The notes beneath the pieces were generated by a model, which ran no database searches, was not told where the DNA came from, and was given only the letters and a program-made list of their open reading frames with translations. Of a stretch of 64,000 nt of DNA, positions 1 to 9,219 are shown piece by piece. This DNA comes from a candidate division SR1 bacterium (GTDB taxonomy: Bacteria; Patescibacteriota; Gracilibacteria; Absconditabacterales; Absconditicoccaceae). The DNA lies in NCBI GenBank assembly GCA_026397475.1, contig JAPLUT010000004.1:55262-119261 (forward strand). The letters run 5' to 3'. A program made the position numbers and the translations under genes. Within the stretch, counting starts at the first letter, position 1. Each line of letters opens with the position of its first letter.

Positions 1-183
1 TCCTACAGTAAACATCAGGGGAGTCTGCTCTGTATTTTGATCGAAAATCTTTCCGTCAGGGAAAGTGGCAATATAACTAATAGAAATTAAATCTCATGAT
101 TTTACCGTATTTTTATTGGCACATCATGTAATTACAAAAGCACAAAGTGATGCAAGAAACAAGAAACTAACAATTTTTTTCAT
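1..183 (-). CDS. FKBP-type peptidyl-prolyl isomerase lipoprotein (N-terminal part)
   Basis: The gene starts at 183 and runs off the left edge of the window. The product opens with a basic, hydrophobic signal peptide ending in a lipobox (VITGC, Cys at residue 21), so it should be lipid-anchored outside the membrane. The lipobox Gly is a TGA codon. After the Cys the sequence SYIATFPDGKIFDQN matches the first strands of FKBP domains (usual form SYTGTLxDGxxFDS), followed by a hydrophobic strand like their PLxFxVG. It probably catalyses proline isomerisation during folding of exported proteins. Only about 60 residues are visible, so the active-site aromatics cannot be checked. Confidence 0.72.
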
Positions 184-251
184 GGTTTTGTTTTATAGGG
201 GATAAATACTATTATATTTAAGCATATATGCTAGCAATTCAATTCAAAATA

Positions 252-668
252 TTATTTACTGATCTTGTTGAGGATAAACTTTTTCCAGGATTCTTGAGGA
301 CTATTCACCGTTTTATCTTGATAATCCACATAAGGCGTAGTGCTTGTGCTTCAGCTATTTGCTTGTTGCTTTTGATACATATCCTCAAACTTGATAATAT
401 GCTCATTATCCAAAAGCATATTGTTCTCATGTTCCAAAAAGTATTTTGCATAGTCAGACTTTTCGTAATTTACTAAAAAGTTCTGAGTAAATGCAAGTTC
501 ATCCGTTTTTACGACTTGTTCTAAATTTGCGCTCTCGATAGCTGTTTCTATAGATACATAGTTTACATATGTCCTAATCGCAAGTATCATAGCAAAAACA
601 TCCAGAACAAGAATTCCGTATTTGATGCGATTTGGATATTTTCTAAGCAACGCTTGTATATACTCCAT
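252..668 (-). CDS. Hypothetical small membrane-anchored protein
   Basis: 138 residues with one in-frame TGA (Gly) near residue 106 and a TAA stop. One hydrophobic segment lies at about residues 16-32 after a basic N-terminus (LLRKYPNR), so the topology is probably N-in with a soluble, charged, partly coiled C-terminal part. No family was recognised. It lies between the FKBP lipoprotein and another unknown gene on the same strand and may share a transcript with them. The ATG follows an A/T-rich leader without a clear Shine-Dalgarno sequence. Confidence 0.55.
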
Positions 669-721
669 AAATTTAATGAATAATGAATAATGAATGTATT
701 TTTTTTGGTGATAACCATTTT

Positions 722-1333
722 CTAAATTCTAGCTGTGCTTTTTACGTAGCACTCTGTATTGCTGGATCGAAGATATCATATGTATTTCTCTGCTGGAATA
801 AACTTGTATGGTAATGCAGTCTTGGGTTGAGAAAAGAGAATGACGGAATTATATTTTTTCTTTGAAAGATTAGCTTTTGCGACACAAGTATCAAGGTCTC
901 CCGATAAGATTATTTTATTATATGTAAGATAGGTATTCAACAATTGTTTATGACAGACATCGATATTTTTGATAAATATAATGCGATCTTTGATATCCGG
1001 AAGTGTTTTTATAGCTTCTAAGCATAACTTTTCATCATCGTCATGAATAATAATTATCTGTTTATCTTTATTTTTTATAAGTTCAGCAGTATTGTTTACA
1101 ACAATCGTTTGTTGCACAAGTGGTTTAGTATCCGTATAAAATTGTTCTTTCGCTTGAGGATATCAGGTAAAGAGAAGTATTTTTGATCACTGTAAAGCAA
1201 GATTTTCTATGAGTATCATAGAATAATTAGACCCTCATTCTTTGGGTGCATAGTGAATTAACATAGGGAGCCTTTCTTCCTCAAAGCGATGAAGGGTATC
1301 TCCGAGTTTTAAAAAATCTATAGTATTGGACAT
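722..1333 (-). CDS. Hypothetical protein, 203 aa
   Basis: Reading through four TGA codons gives one frame from ATG 1333 to a TAG at 722. The protein alternates hydrophobic strands and helices (for example KQIIIIHDDDEKLCLEAIK) in a way that suggests a compact alpha/beta fold, but no diagnostic motif was recognised. There is no signal peptide or membrane segment. It is divergent from mutL; the 220 bp between them is A/T-rich and holds no other gene. Without TGA read-through only the C-terminal half would be seen. Confidence 0.55.
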
Positions 1334-1552
1334 AAGACTAGTATAAAATATAAAGTTTAGGTCCTAAGTTTTTCAGTCTAAAATCTACATTCTAATTATC
1401 TTTAAGTATTGTTATTCTTGGTTGAAAATTCAAGCCAAAATAATACAAATTGGAATCTTATTAAGATTAAAAACTTATTAAGATTAAAAGATTGTGATTC
1501 CTGTTTTGTTAATATTTTAATCTTCCAAATATTTTAATATTTTAATTAATTT

Positions 1553-3277
1553 ATGCCCATCCGCAAACTCCCAGAATATCTCATTAACAGGCTCAAAGCA
1601 GGTGAAATAGTAGAAAGACCAGCTTCTATACTCAAAGAACTCGTAGAAAATAGTCTAGATGCTTGAGCGACAACCATCAAGATAGATATTCATGATGGGG
1701 GAAAATCGCTTATCAGTGTCGAAGATAATGGATCGTGAATAGAGCTTTCAGATATGGATTTGTTATTTGAAAGATATGCGACTTCTAAGATTCATGGAGA
1801 ACAAGATCTTTTCAATCTCAGTAGTTATGGGTTTCGCTGAGAAGCTTTGGCAAGTATAGCAGAAGTTAGTAAAACGACAATTATTTCCAAGACTGAATAT
1901 AGCGAAATAGGAACGAAAATTACCAAATTATGAATGGATCCGATTATCAAACACCAACCCGTAGGATTCGTTCATGGAACTTTAGTGACCATTCAAGACC
2001 TCTTTTATAACGTGCCCGCAAGACTAAAGTTTCTCAAGTCCTCACAGACAGAATTTTTCTATTGTTATAATTATGTGGTAGACATAGCTCTTATGCATCC
2101 CGACAAAACATTTATTTTCAAGAAAAGTGATAAAATAATTTTTGATCTTCAACCGAGAGATTCTTTGATGGAAAGGATTATGGATATTTACAAAAAGGAT
2201 CGATCGAAACATATCAAAGAAATAACTCATCAAGGAGAAGAGTTCTCTCTATATGGTATCGTGGGAAATGCGCAATTGCTTTTTGGATCAGCAGAAAATA
2301 TAAAAATCTATGTCAACAAAAGGCCAGTTCAAGACAAGGTTATAAGAAAAGCACTCATGGATGCTTATTACAGACAAATAGCCCCAGGAGAATATCCGCT
2401 AGCGCTTTTGATGATAGATGCGAAACCGAGTTTCGTAGACGTCAACGTACATCCCAGAAAGCTCGAAGTGAAATTTGCTGATTCTAGAAAAGTATACGAT
2501 GCCACATATTCCAACGTAAAAAATGCTTTATGAGAAAGTAGAATCTCTACGATAAGCCAGCAATTCTCTAGGATGGAAATGCCTTCGGGTGTTCCTCCTG
2601 AATCAGTATCTATGTTTGGTGTTCAAGATTTTGGGAATGTGTCTCAGCCAAATATAGCACAGGCAAATGGCTTTCAATCTAATGAGTCAGAACAACTTCG
2701 AGAAAAAGAAATAGGGGAGTATAAGGTACTAGGACAACTTCGAAATAGTTACATTATATTAGAATCTAGTGATGCGCTCTATTATATCGATCAGCATGCA
2801 TTAGCAGAAAGAATATTTTTTGAAAAAATGAAAGCATCTCTAAAAGATTCTGGATGACCCGCTTCAGAGATTCTTCTTCAGCCTATTACCATAGATATTG
2901 CAAAAATCCCAGATCTTGACCAGAAGCTTGATGAGATTAATCTGCTCGGTTTTGATGCTTCGCTTATAGGAGAAAATAAAATTGCTCTCTACTCCGTTCC
3001 GCAAATATTTTCTGTATACAAAATAGATATGGAAAAAGTGTTTAACCATATTCTATATTTAGAAGAAATTACTTTCAATACTATTTTAGACAATATATTT
3101 GCTACTCACGCATGTAAAGTTTCCATCAAAGCAGGGGATAGGCTTTCCTTGCCAGAGATGGCTAATCTTGTAAAAGATTGATTTACCAACATTTCAGGAC
3201 TTTTTGTCTGTCAGCATGGAAGGCCATTTTTTATCAAAACAGAAAAAAAAGATATCGATAAATTTTTTGATAGATAA
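1553..3277 (+). CDS. mutL: DNA mismatch repair protein MutL
   Basis: 574 residues, with several TGA codons at conserved glycines (for example GFRGEAL, where the second Gly is TGA and Arg is CGC). The N-terminal GHKL ATPase is complete: [24 protein letters not shown] and the NVPAR loop. The C-terminal domain carries the metal-dependent nicking motif [12 protein letters not shown], which fits DQHA-x2-E-x4-E, plus [13 protein letters not shown] and the Cys-containing CQHGRP near the end. It is therefore the endonuclease type found in bacteria without MutH. It should couple mismatch recognition to strand nicking. No mutS is visible in the window. Confidence 0.95.
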
Positions 3278-3287
3278 AAAAAATGCT

Positions 3288-3779
3288 ATGAAAAAAGATC
3301 GTAAAAAGAATAGATTAGAAATGTTTTTGTATAAGGAGGGATATTTTTTTGTGACTATTAACGTTCAAAACCACGTGTCTGCTTTTTGACAGGTAATTGA
3401 AGATGAAATGAAGCTCAATCGGTATGGAAAAATAGTAGAGGAGTGCTGGTTGCGATTAGCACAACAATATAATTACATATCCTTGATGGATTTTGTTATT
3501 ATGCCAAATCATGTGCATGCAATAATAGATATTGATCGTGATATCGTAGGGAACGGTCGCGACCGTTCCTTACAACCAAAGAGGAAAAACTTGTCATCTC
3601 TCGTGGGGGCATTTAAAACAATATCTTCGAAAAAACTCCATGAAGCATGACTCCAATCTTTCAAACGACAAAAATCTTTTTACGATCACGTTATCCGTAA
3701 CGAACAAGACCTTTTGAGAATCCAAGAGTATATTCAATTGAACCCCTATAAACGAAAAAATGATGAGTATTATAGGTAA
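3288..3779 (+). CDS. REP-associated tyrosine transposase (RAYT, Y1/IS200-like)
   Basis: 163 residues starting 10 nt after the mutL stop. The HUH motif is MPNHVHAII and the likely catalytic Tyr is in QEYIQLNPYK; the family SFYDHVIRNE segment is present. Two CGA codons fall where the family has Trp (FK-W-QKSF and NPYK-W-KND). RAYTs are domesticated single-strand transposases that move or copy REP hairpins. A perfect palindrome of that kind lies inside this gene in frame at 3546-3573, between the HUH motif and the Tyr, and a related hairpin occurs at 31207. It may be intact and active. Confidence 0.85.
3546..3573. repeat. REP-like palindrome inside the RAYT gene
   Basis: The palindrome GGAACGGTCGCGACCGTTCC is flanked by GTAG and TTAC, so the symmetry extends further. 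A relative with compensating arm changes lies at 31207-31235. It is translated in frame as part of the transposase. Confidence 0.75.
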
Positions 3780-3792
3780 TTAATAATATATG

Positions 3793-4494
3793 TTATTCAT
3801 ATTTTTTTTGCATAGCGGCGATTTCTTCGTGAGTGAATCATAAATATCTGAAAATAATATCTTCAAAAACATCCTTGCTCAGGGTATTGTTGAAATGAAA
3901 AATTTTACGTAAAAGAAGTATATTTATATTCTCTTTTTTAAAGTCAGGTACGTTCTTTTTGGCTTCTTCCAAAAGGGTTATAAGTTTTAATGTATCCCCA
4001 GAATAATAGTTCTCTGAATAGAGCGTTCGGTCAATTTTGCCATCCTCATCTTTAAACTTATTGCCGATGAATGAACAGGTAGATAATAAATCGGGAATGT
4101 CTAGTCCAAGGGGATTTTTTGTGATATCATAGGTATTGTTTAATGCGCTCGTAATATAAAAAATACCAAAGTCTTCTCTTACCATGCGTAAATATTTTTT
4201 ATAATCCTCGGGTTTCAATTCGAGTTTAGATGATACAACATAATAATATCTTTCCATAAGAGTGAGAAATGACATATCTTTGGGGGAAAGAGGTGTTTTT
4301 TTTAGTGTTACTATCCTTTTGAGGATCTTAGAAAATTCTTCCAACCAAAGGTTTTGAGTCTCCTTATTTTGTTGTTCAGGTCTTTTTATTTTCATAATTT
4401 TCATTACCTCATCTTTCATGCCAGCTAGAAAATGTTTGAGATCTTCGCGATTAGATAGGTCTGGAGCAATAACTGAATGGATATTCATAGTCAT
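3793..4494 (-). CDS. Hypothetical protein, 233 aa
   Basis: The frame runs from ATG 4494 (a second ATG at 4488 is possible) through one TGA near the C-terminus to a TAA at 3793, convergent with the transposase gene and 13 nt from its stop. The product is strongly helical and charged (Lys/Glu-rich, many Leu), with no signal peptide or membrane span. No family recognised. The N-terminus MTMNIHSVIAPDLSNRED looks globular. The leader is A/T-rich without a clear ribosome-binding site. Confidence 0.55.
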
Positions 4495-4722
4495 AGGTAT
4501 CAATGAAAAAGATAAATATGTCTCATTATATTTTGATGAAATATAATTTTGATGTGATAAAAACGTTCTTAAAATTTTTCCATTTTTTTATCTCTTCTCA
4601 AGTATACTCACAATGATGCATTTTTGCAAATTTCTAAAAGAAATTCGTAAACAAATTTCTAAAAGAAATTCTAAAAGAAATTCTAAAATAAATTTCATAA
4701 ATAAATTTACAAATAAATAAGC

Positions 4723-4757
4723 AAAGAATCGTCCACTTTCGGGAACGATTCTTTTTG
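4723..4757 (-). terminator. Intrinsic terminator downstream of nusA
   Basis: Arms AGAATCGT and ACGATTCT enclose a short loop, with A-rich sequence on one side and a T-run on the other. It lies 13 nt beyond the nusA stop and could work in both directions. Just upstream (4620-4700) are imperfect tandem copies of TTTCTAAAAGAAATTC without coding potential. Confidence 0.75.
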
Positions 4758-4769
4758 ACATGTCTTTGT

Positions 4770-5798
4770 TTATCTAATTTCTATCTGGTATCCTGTAAGT
4801 TGAGTTGCTAGTTTTACATTAGAAGCTCATTTTCCGATAGCGAGAGCTTTTTGACTTTCTTCCATAGTTACGATAGCTTTATTATCAATGATTTCTACAT
4901 TCCCTATTTGAGCTGGTTTAAGACAATTCTTAATCAACTGAACAGGATCTTCAGAATCTTCTACGAAATCTATTTTTTCTCCATCAAGTAATGAGAGAAC
5001 GGTATTGATTCTGTCTCCCTTGCTTCCTACCATAACTCCGACAGGATCAACTTTTTCTTCATTAGAATACACGATAATTTTTGTTCTCTTTCCTGGAATT
5101 CTTACAATCTTTTCGATAGCAACGATACCTTCTTCAAGTTCTGGTACAATCTTTCTCAAGATAGCTTCGATGTACTCAGTAGTAGATTGTGTGATTTCAA
5201 GAATAATTCCTCATTGTCCTTTAGAAATCTGTTTTAATAATACAAATATTTCTTCTCCGGGTTCATACATTCTATTTGGAATTTGACCATCGGGTTGCAA
5301 TACTACAGCGGTTCCCTCAACATCAAGGATAATACTATCTGCATGCACTCTAATAACTCTTGCTTTCAAAAGTTCCCCCTGTTTATTTTGAAACTTCTCG
5401 TAAAATCTTTCTCTTTCAATAGCTTTCAAACTTTGTTTAATCGTTTGTGCAGCAGATTGAGCGGCGATTCTAGAAAGTTCAAGTGTCTTAGGCGTGATAT
5501 CTATCAACAATTTTTCTCCCATAGTAACATCTTTTCTGATTTTCTTCGCATCGGCGAGAGTGATTTGTTGTTCAGCATCTTCAACTTCTTTGGATACTTC
5601 AAGTTCTCTATAGATAGTTACGGTACCATCATTTTCGATATTTACCATTACTTCAGATTTTTTATATTGAGGAAAATCTTTCTTAAATCCAGACTTGATG
5701 CCTGCTTTTACAATCTCAAGCACTTGGTAGGGATCAAACTTGTAATCGTCTACAAGAGCCATAATAGCAGCTTGGATACTTTTTCCATCTAATTTCAT
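4770..5798 (-). CDS. nusA: Transcription termination/antitermination factor NusA
   Basis: 342 residues. The N-terminal RNA polymerase-binding domain covers about residues 1-125. The S1 domain follows (GELLKARVIRVHADSIILDV), then two KH domains with VDPVGVMVGSKGDRI and the C-terminal KH2 stretch. TGA codons occur at Gly in KGQG and IGKG. It ends after KH2, so the acidic repeats seen in gammaproteobacterial NusA are absent, as in many bacteria. It modulates pausing, termination and coupling to translation. It has its own terminator at 4723 and does not sit in the usual rimP-nusA-infB order here. Confidence 0.93.
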
Positions 5799-5911
5799 GT
5801 TTTTTTTTGGAGTAAATAAAAAATAAGATAATCTTGTTATCTTATTAAGTCTATAGTAGAAGAATATGTTTTTGATGTAAATTTGCAATACCATTTCTGC
5901 TAACAAAAAAA

Positions 5912-5928
5912 GGGGCGGAAACCGCCCC
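5912..5928 (-). terminator. Terminator of the 5933-6304 lipoprotein gene
   Basis: GGGGCGG and CCGCCCC pair around AAA, followed on the minus strand by a run of seven or eight T. The three genes upstream on this strand have near-copies of this hairpin. Confidence 0.9.
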
Positions 5929-5932
5929 AATG

Positions 5933-6304
5933 TTATTTGCAAATTTTAATAATCTTGATGTATCTGAGGAATATCCCCCAAGATATAATTTGATGAACTT
6001 GACCAATAGTAACCTTTAAGTTATAGGGCGATGAGTCGCTGCTAAGAATAAATTTACCATTGAAATGTCCTAGGGAATCATTGTTTTGCTTAAATTCATA
6101 CTTACCAAGCAAAAAGTTGTTTCCTGGCTTTGTTTCAGTCAATTGGAATAAGTAGGTATAGGGATAGCTTTCAATAAACTTAAGAGAGTCGCTAAGACAT
6201 CTCATGCTATCCAATCGTTGTCCAATTTCATTTTGAGTCGCTTGGTAGCGGTTTTGGCATCCAGCCAAACAGATGATAGCGATTGCTAAAATTATTTTTT
6301 TCAT
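5933..6304 (-). CDS. Small lipoprotein, paralogue of 6411-6812, TGA-free
   Basis: 123 residues with a signal peptide and lipobox LAGC (Cys 16). It aligns with the next gene upstream: both have a Cys after an LD-containing segment (MRC, LKC), then YxYLF, a (G)KYEF/GHEF strand, (F/Y)ILxSD, YNLxVTI and a KIC end, so they are paralogues. It has eight Gly codons, none TGA, although neighbours use TGA freely. A CGA in IGQ-x-LDS faces Gln in the paralogue, which fits Arg better than Trp. It has its own promoter (6331-6358) and terminator. Function unknown; a surface protein is likely. Confidence 0.75.
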   Translation of the reverse strand: MKKIILAIAIICLAGCQNRYQATQNEIGQRLDSMRCLSDSLKFIESYPYTYLFQLTETKPGNNFLLGKYEFKQNNDSLGHFNGKFILSSDSSPYNLKVTIGQVHQIISWGIFLRYIKIIKICK

Positions 6305-6330
6305 AATAATTAGTTTTTGTTTATGAGTCT

Positions 6331-6358
6331 TTTATATCTATTCTACCACAAAAGTCAA
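6331..6358 (-). promoter_or_regulatory. Promoter, TTGACT-N16-TATAAA
   Basis: On the minus strand the -35 box TTGACT is separated by exactly 16 nt from TATAAA, about 27 nt before the ATG at 6304. The A-rich leader (AAACAAAAACTAATT) has no Shine-Dalgarno sequence. Confidence 0.75.
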
Positions 6359-6370
6359 TAAACAAAAAAA

Positions 6371-6388
6371 GGAGCGGAAACCGCCCCC
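6371..6388 (-). terminator. Terminator of the 6411-6812 lipoprotein gene
   Basis: Near-copy of the 5912 hairpin (GGAGCGG/CCGCCCC around AAA) with the same minus-strand T-run. Confidence 0.85.
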
Positions 6389-6410
6389 AAAGTTATTATT
6401 TTTTATAAGC

Positions 6411-6812
6411 TTAAGAATTATCCTTTAGCTTAAGTTCTCCCTTGCATATTTTTCTTATATGCATCGTTTGTGTAGTTCCTTCTGCTGGCATTACTGTGAT
6501 TACAAGATTGTAATCTACATAAGACATTTTTAAGTCGGAGGTGAGGATATATTCCCCAGAAGCAGCCATGTCACTCATAAAGTTAAACTCATGGCCTCCA
6601 AACGATACCGTCCGGTCAGACACCTTTGCTGAATTGCTAAGCCTCTCAAATAAATAATTGTAGCTTATCCAACTAACATCAATTGATCCGCCACATTTGA
6701 GGTTGTCTAACTGCTGTTGTAAATCATCCTCCTTTTGAGAGATTTCATTTTTTTTTGATTGGCAGCTCACCAAACAGGTAATAGCGATTGATAAATAAAT
6801 TAGTTTTTTCAT
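6411..6812 (-). CDS. Small lipoprotein, paralogue of 5933-6304, TGA-free
   Basis: 133 residues. The signal peptide ends with LVSC (Cys 17), then a Gln/Asp-rich helix and a beta-rich domain. It shares a Cys, YxYLF, an ILTSD strand and a KIC end with the 5933 gene. Seven Gly codons, no TGA; it also contains CGG (SD-x-TVSF), a codon almost absent from the housekeeping genes. Its own promoter (6839-6866) and terminator make it a stand-alone unit. It probably arose by duplication of the same cassette. Function unknown. Confidence 0.75.
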   Translation of the reverse strand: MKKLIYLSIAITCLVSCQSKKNEISQKEDDLQQQLDNLKCGGSIDVSWISYNYLFERLSNSAKVSDRTVSFGGHEFNFMSDMAASGEYILTSDLKMSYVDYNLVITVMPAEGTTQTMHIRKICKGELKLKDNS

Positions 6813-6838
6813 AATGATTCATTTTTGTTTATATAATT

Positions 6839-6866
6839 CTTATATTGATTTTACAGTAAAAGTCAA
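6839..6866 (-). promoter_or_regulatory. Promoter, TTGACT-N16-TATAAG
   Basis: Minus-strand TTGACT, a 16-nt spacer, then TATAAG, with an A-rich leader containing AAACAAAAATG before the start at 6812. Same layout as 6331 and 7689. Confidence 0.75.
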
Positions 6867-6878
6867 TTAACAAAAAAA

Positions 6879-6896
6879 GGGGCGAAAACCGCCCCC
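6879..6896 (-). terminator. Terminator of the SemiSWEET-like gene
   Basis: GGGGCG and CGCCCC pair around a short A-rich loop, followed on the minus strand by a seven-T run; third member of the same terminator series. Confidence 0.85.
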
Positions 6897-6902
6897 AAAG
6901 AT

Positions 6903-7175
6903 CTAATGATAGATTAGCTTTAGGATAACAATAAATAAACAGCCTAAAGCGTTAAATGCAGTCCCCACGACAAATATTCGATTCTTTATAATAAAGAAAC
7001 CGTAACAGATGCCATTGATGTTAAGTAGAGTAAATATAACAAATGCTATCAACGAAATGCCTTGGGCATTACTGTTGATTATAATTTTTATTCCTTGGAT
7101 AAAGAAGGCAACTCCACTTATTACAAAGCCAATGGCAAAGAGCCATTCACAAAATTTCAATGCTATTTTCCCCAT
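6903..7175 (-). CDS. SemiSWEET/PQ-loop-like three-helix membrane protein, TGA-free
   Basis: 90 residues with three predicted membrane helices, the size of bacterial SemiSWEET sugar transporters, which work as dimers. The pattern fits: GFVISGVAFFIQGIKI (first helix with the Q of the PQ-type motif but no Pro), then NAQGIS (family usually T/A-x-x-IS), a second helix ending NGICYG, and a third helix followed by a Lys end. Sugar transport is inferred from the fold; the Pro of the PQ motif is missing. Nine Gly codons, none TGA. Stand-alone unit with promoter 7205-7232 and terminator 6879. Confidence 0.65.
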   Translation of the reverse strand: MGKIALKFCEWLFAIGFVISGVAFFIQGIKIIINSNAQGISLIAFVIFTLLNINGICYGFFIIKNRIFVVGTAFNALGCLFIVILKLIYH

Positions 7176-7204
7176 AATAATTATTTTTTTTGTTTATGGT
7201 ATAT

Positions 7205-7232
7205 AGTATATATAATCGAAAACAAAAGTCAA
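7205..7232 (-). promoter_or_regulatory. Promoter, TTGACT-N16-TATACT
   Basis: Minus-strand TTGACT with 16 nt to TATACT; the leader to the ATG at 7175 is rich in A (AAACAAAAAAAATAATT) without a Shine-Dalgarno sequence. Confidence 0.7.
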
Positions 7233-7265
7233 CAATGTTTTTTGTAATTCTTGCCAACAAAAAAA

Positions 7266-7285
7266 GGAGGGGGGAAACCCCCTCC
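7266..7285 (-). terminator. Terminator of the 7290-7661 gene
   Basis: GGAGGGGG/CCCCCTCC hairpin around AAA with a minus-strand T-run; same design as the next three terminators downstream, stem sequence changed on both arms. Confidence 0.85.
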
Positions 7286-7289
7286 AATG

Positions 7290-7661
7290 TTATTTTTCTT
7301 CAAGTCTCGCTAACTCCATGGTTTTTGCCAGAAGCAAGCTTTGGATATACAAGCAGGGCTTGCAGTTCCCAATAATCTTTTCGGCTTCATTCATCTTTTT
7401 TATGGCCTGCCAGTAGTCTTCACTACCAGTTGTGGTAAACTGGAGATCGTGAGAAACTCCTACTAAAGATTCGTTTAAATATCCCGGAAGATATTTTTCC
7501 GTAACCGCATCTTTAATCTCTTGTAAAACGGTTATTTCCTGCTGGAGTTGTTTAATCTTTGTTGGCTTTGAGTCGTCATAATACGTGGTATATATTACAG
7601 CAACACCCACCAAGAATATAAGAAAGACTAAGAAGATTACTAAAATTTTTGTTCCGCTCAT
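7290..7661 (-). CDS. Hypothetical membrane-anchored small protein, TGA-free
   Basis: 123 residues: a single N-terminal membrane helix (about residues 5-25, KILVIFLVFLIFLVGVAVIY), then a Lys/Gln/Glu-rich coiled segment and a helical domain with a CKPC pair near residue 100. The anchor lacks a lipobox, so the domain probably faces outside. Six Gly codons, none TGA. Fourth of four consecutive one-gene units on this strand, with promoter 7689-7716 and terminator 7266. No family recognised. Confidence 0.65.
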   Translation of the reverse strand: MSGTKILVIFLVFLIFLVGVAVIYTTYYDDSKPTKIKQLQQEITVLQEIKDAVTEKYLPGYLNESLVGVSHDLQFTTTGSEDYWQAIKKMNEAEKIIGNCKPCLYIQSLLLAKTMELARLEEK

Positions 7662-7688
7662 GATTGTTTTTTTTATTTGTGTGACTTA

Positions 7689-7716
7689 CTTATATTTATT
7701 TAATATAAAAAGTCAA
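7689..7716 (-). promoter_or_regulatory. Promoter, TTGACT-N16-TATAAG
   Basis: Minus-strand TTGACT, 16 nt, TATAAG; the leader ends ACAAATAAAAAAAACAATC before ATG 7661. Confidence 0.75.
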
Positions 7717-7761
7717 TGAATAGATTTTATATTGCAATTATTCTATATTTATATAAAAGAT

Positions 7762-7905
7762 ATGCAACTTATCGGATGTTGATACATTCGAAAGTTACCT
7801 CATCCTCCAGATGGAGTTAATGGTTTACAAGTATTTCAAAGTGTTTAATTTTAACATCGAAGTTCGGAGAGAGGGCCTCTTGTGCATATCGCAAGAGGTT
7901 TTTCC
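7762..7905 (+). ncRNA. Candidate structured small RNA (or 28-codon leader)
   Basis: This 349-nt gap holds what looks like a short transcription unit: TTGCAA (7732) with TATAAA (7752, 14-nt spacer), a segment with two local hairpins (TCGGATGT/ACATTCGA and CTCCA/TGGAG), and a strong terminator at 7876-7904. A 28-codon frame starts at 7763 (MQLIGCGYIRKLPHPP..., one TGA) and ends before the terminator. Either a small RNA or a small peptide is possible; it does not match SRP RNA, 6S or tmRNA as far as I can see. Confidence 0.35.
7876..7904 (+). terminator. Intrinsic terminator of the 7762 unit
   Basis: CCTCTTG and CAAGAGG arms with a 9-nt loop followed by TTTTT. Confidence 0.8.
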
Positions 7906-7970
7906 TTTATAAAAACTTTTATCCCATAGGAATTTCAAAACATTCCTATTCAGCTGAGCTGGATAAAAAC

Positions 7971-8005
7971 GACGTTAAAGTTTCTTATTGAAACTTTCGG
8001 CGTCT
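7971..8005 (-). terminator. Terminator downstream of hemW
   Basis: GACG-T-TAAAGTTTC and GAAACTTT-CG-GCGTC form a long stem around TTATT five nt beyond the hemW stop; A-rich on the left, T-rich on the right, so usable from both sides. Confidence 0.7.
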
Positions 8006-8009
8006 TATT

Positions 8010-9170
8010 TTATAGCTTTTGTAACAAGTCCGTAATAAGGGAATTGGAGACATTCATTCCTTCTTCAGTCAGTTTAAGTTTTGTTCCATCAAAGAAAGTT
8101 AATCCTTCCTTAGTATATTGTTGTAATAATCATTCATAATGCGGGACGAGCGCCGAAGTAAATTTTCCAAGGTCAGCGATTCCTTCGTGGGTTCTGAGTC
8201 TGAGAAAAAATTCTTCAATTAATAAATCTGATGCATTCAAGGTTTGGACTTTTGATTCGTCTCTCCATTTTCATTCCATATATTCTTTCATATTACAGGT
8301 ATTCGTCCAACGCTTCTTTTCAAAGAAGGAAGAAGCTGAAACTCATACCCCGATATAGGGTTCTAAAGTTCGATACACCATATTATGGATAGACGCTTTC
8401 CCGGCGTGAGCAAAGTTAGAAATTTCATATCTTAAAAATCCCGCATCTTCAACCATGCCTTTGAGGATTAAAAACTCTTCCATGATTTCATCATCAGTTC
8501 CATGATACAGTATGGGAGTGTGTTTATGCTCGATATTTTCTAAAGTGTAGACAGAAACACTATCAATATATCAACTCGCTAAAAATTTCTGAAAAAAATC
8601 ACGCTTAAATTCATGCCAGAGTTGCTTAAATCAGTTCTTGCTGACTTGAAATTTTCCAAATGCAATAAAGTCAAAATTCATAACGTTGTTTTCCTGTTTT
8701 AGTTGTACAAGGGATCTAAGAAAATCTACAATACCAGAAAAAGAGTAAGCTCTTCCTACAATTTTCAATATTTCATCATCAAAACTTTGGATACCAAAAC
8801 TATATCTCAGTCTAGATATTTTCGGATATTTTTTATTCAATGTTTTTACAAAAGCCAAAACTTCTTGTTCAGGATACGGATTGAGCTCTATGGTCAATTC
8901 GGCTAAATCCTCAAAGTCAAATTTAGTTTTGATGTATTCAATCAAGTCGATCATCCTTTCAGATCAGATTTTGCCCGGAGTTCCTCCTCAGAAACATAAG
9001 GTCTTGAGAGACTTATCTGTAAGCGTGTCTGCATAGTGATCGATTTCTTTTTTTAATGCTACAAGATATTCATCAATCATCGTATTAGAAGATTCTATCG
9101 ACATCGTTGTGAATGAGCAATAACTACATCTGCTGCTACAGAAAGGAATGTGAACATATAATGATAACAT
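8010..9170 (-). CDS. hemW: HemW-like radical SAM protein (coproporphyrinogen oxidase-like)
   Basis: 386 residues. The N-terminus has the HemW iron-sulfur/SAM signature HIPFCSSRCSYCSF (Cx3Cx2C), a GGTPG SAM-contact loop, the FGIQSFDDEILKIVGR core and, near the C-terminus, YEISNFAHAGKASIHN. In HN-x-x-Y-W the Trp is written CGA. HemW proteins are thought to be heme chaperones rather than true oxidases; no heme synthesis genes lie nearby. Several TGA codons are Gly. The terminator at 7971 is its own; it is followed at 9220 by the hydrogenase-like gene on the same strand. Confidence 0.85.
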
Positions 9171-9219
9171 AATTAATTTAGAATTTAAAATTTAGAATAA
9201 ATACATTATTTCATTGCTG

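Noticed and set aside
1553..3277. Chain of short reading frames suggesting a decayed mutL
   Set aside because: All interruptions are TGA at conserved glycines, so it is one intact gene under table 25. The same holds for nusA, uvrB (except its real 3' loss), cysS, lepA and others.
5283..5792. Long open frame on the plus strand inside nusA
   Set aside because: It is antisense to a clearly conserved gene, has no start context and no recognisable product.
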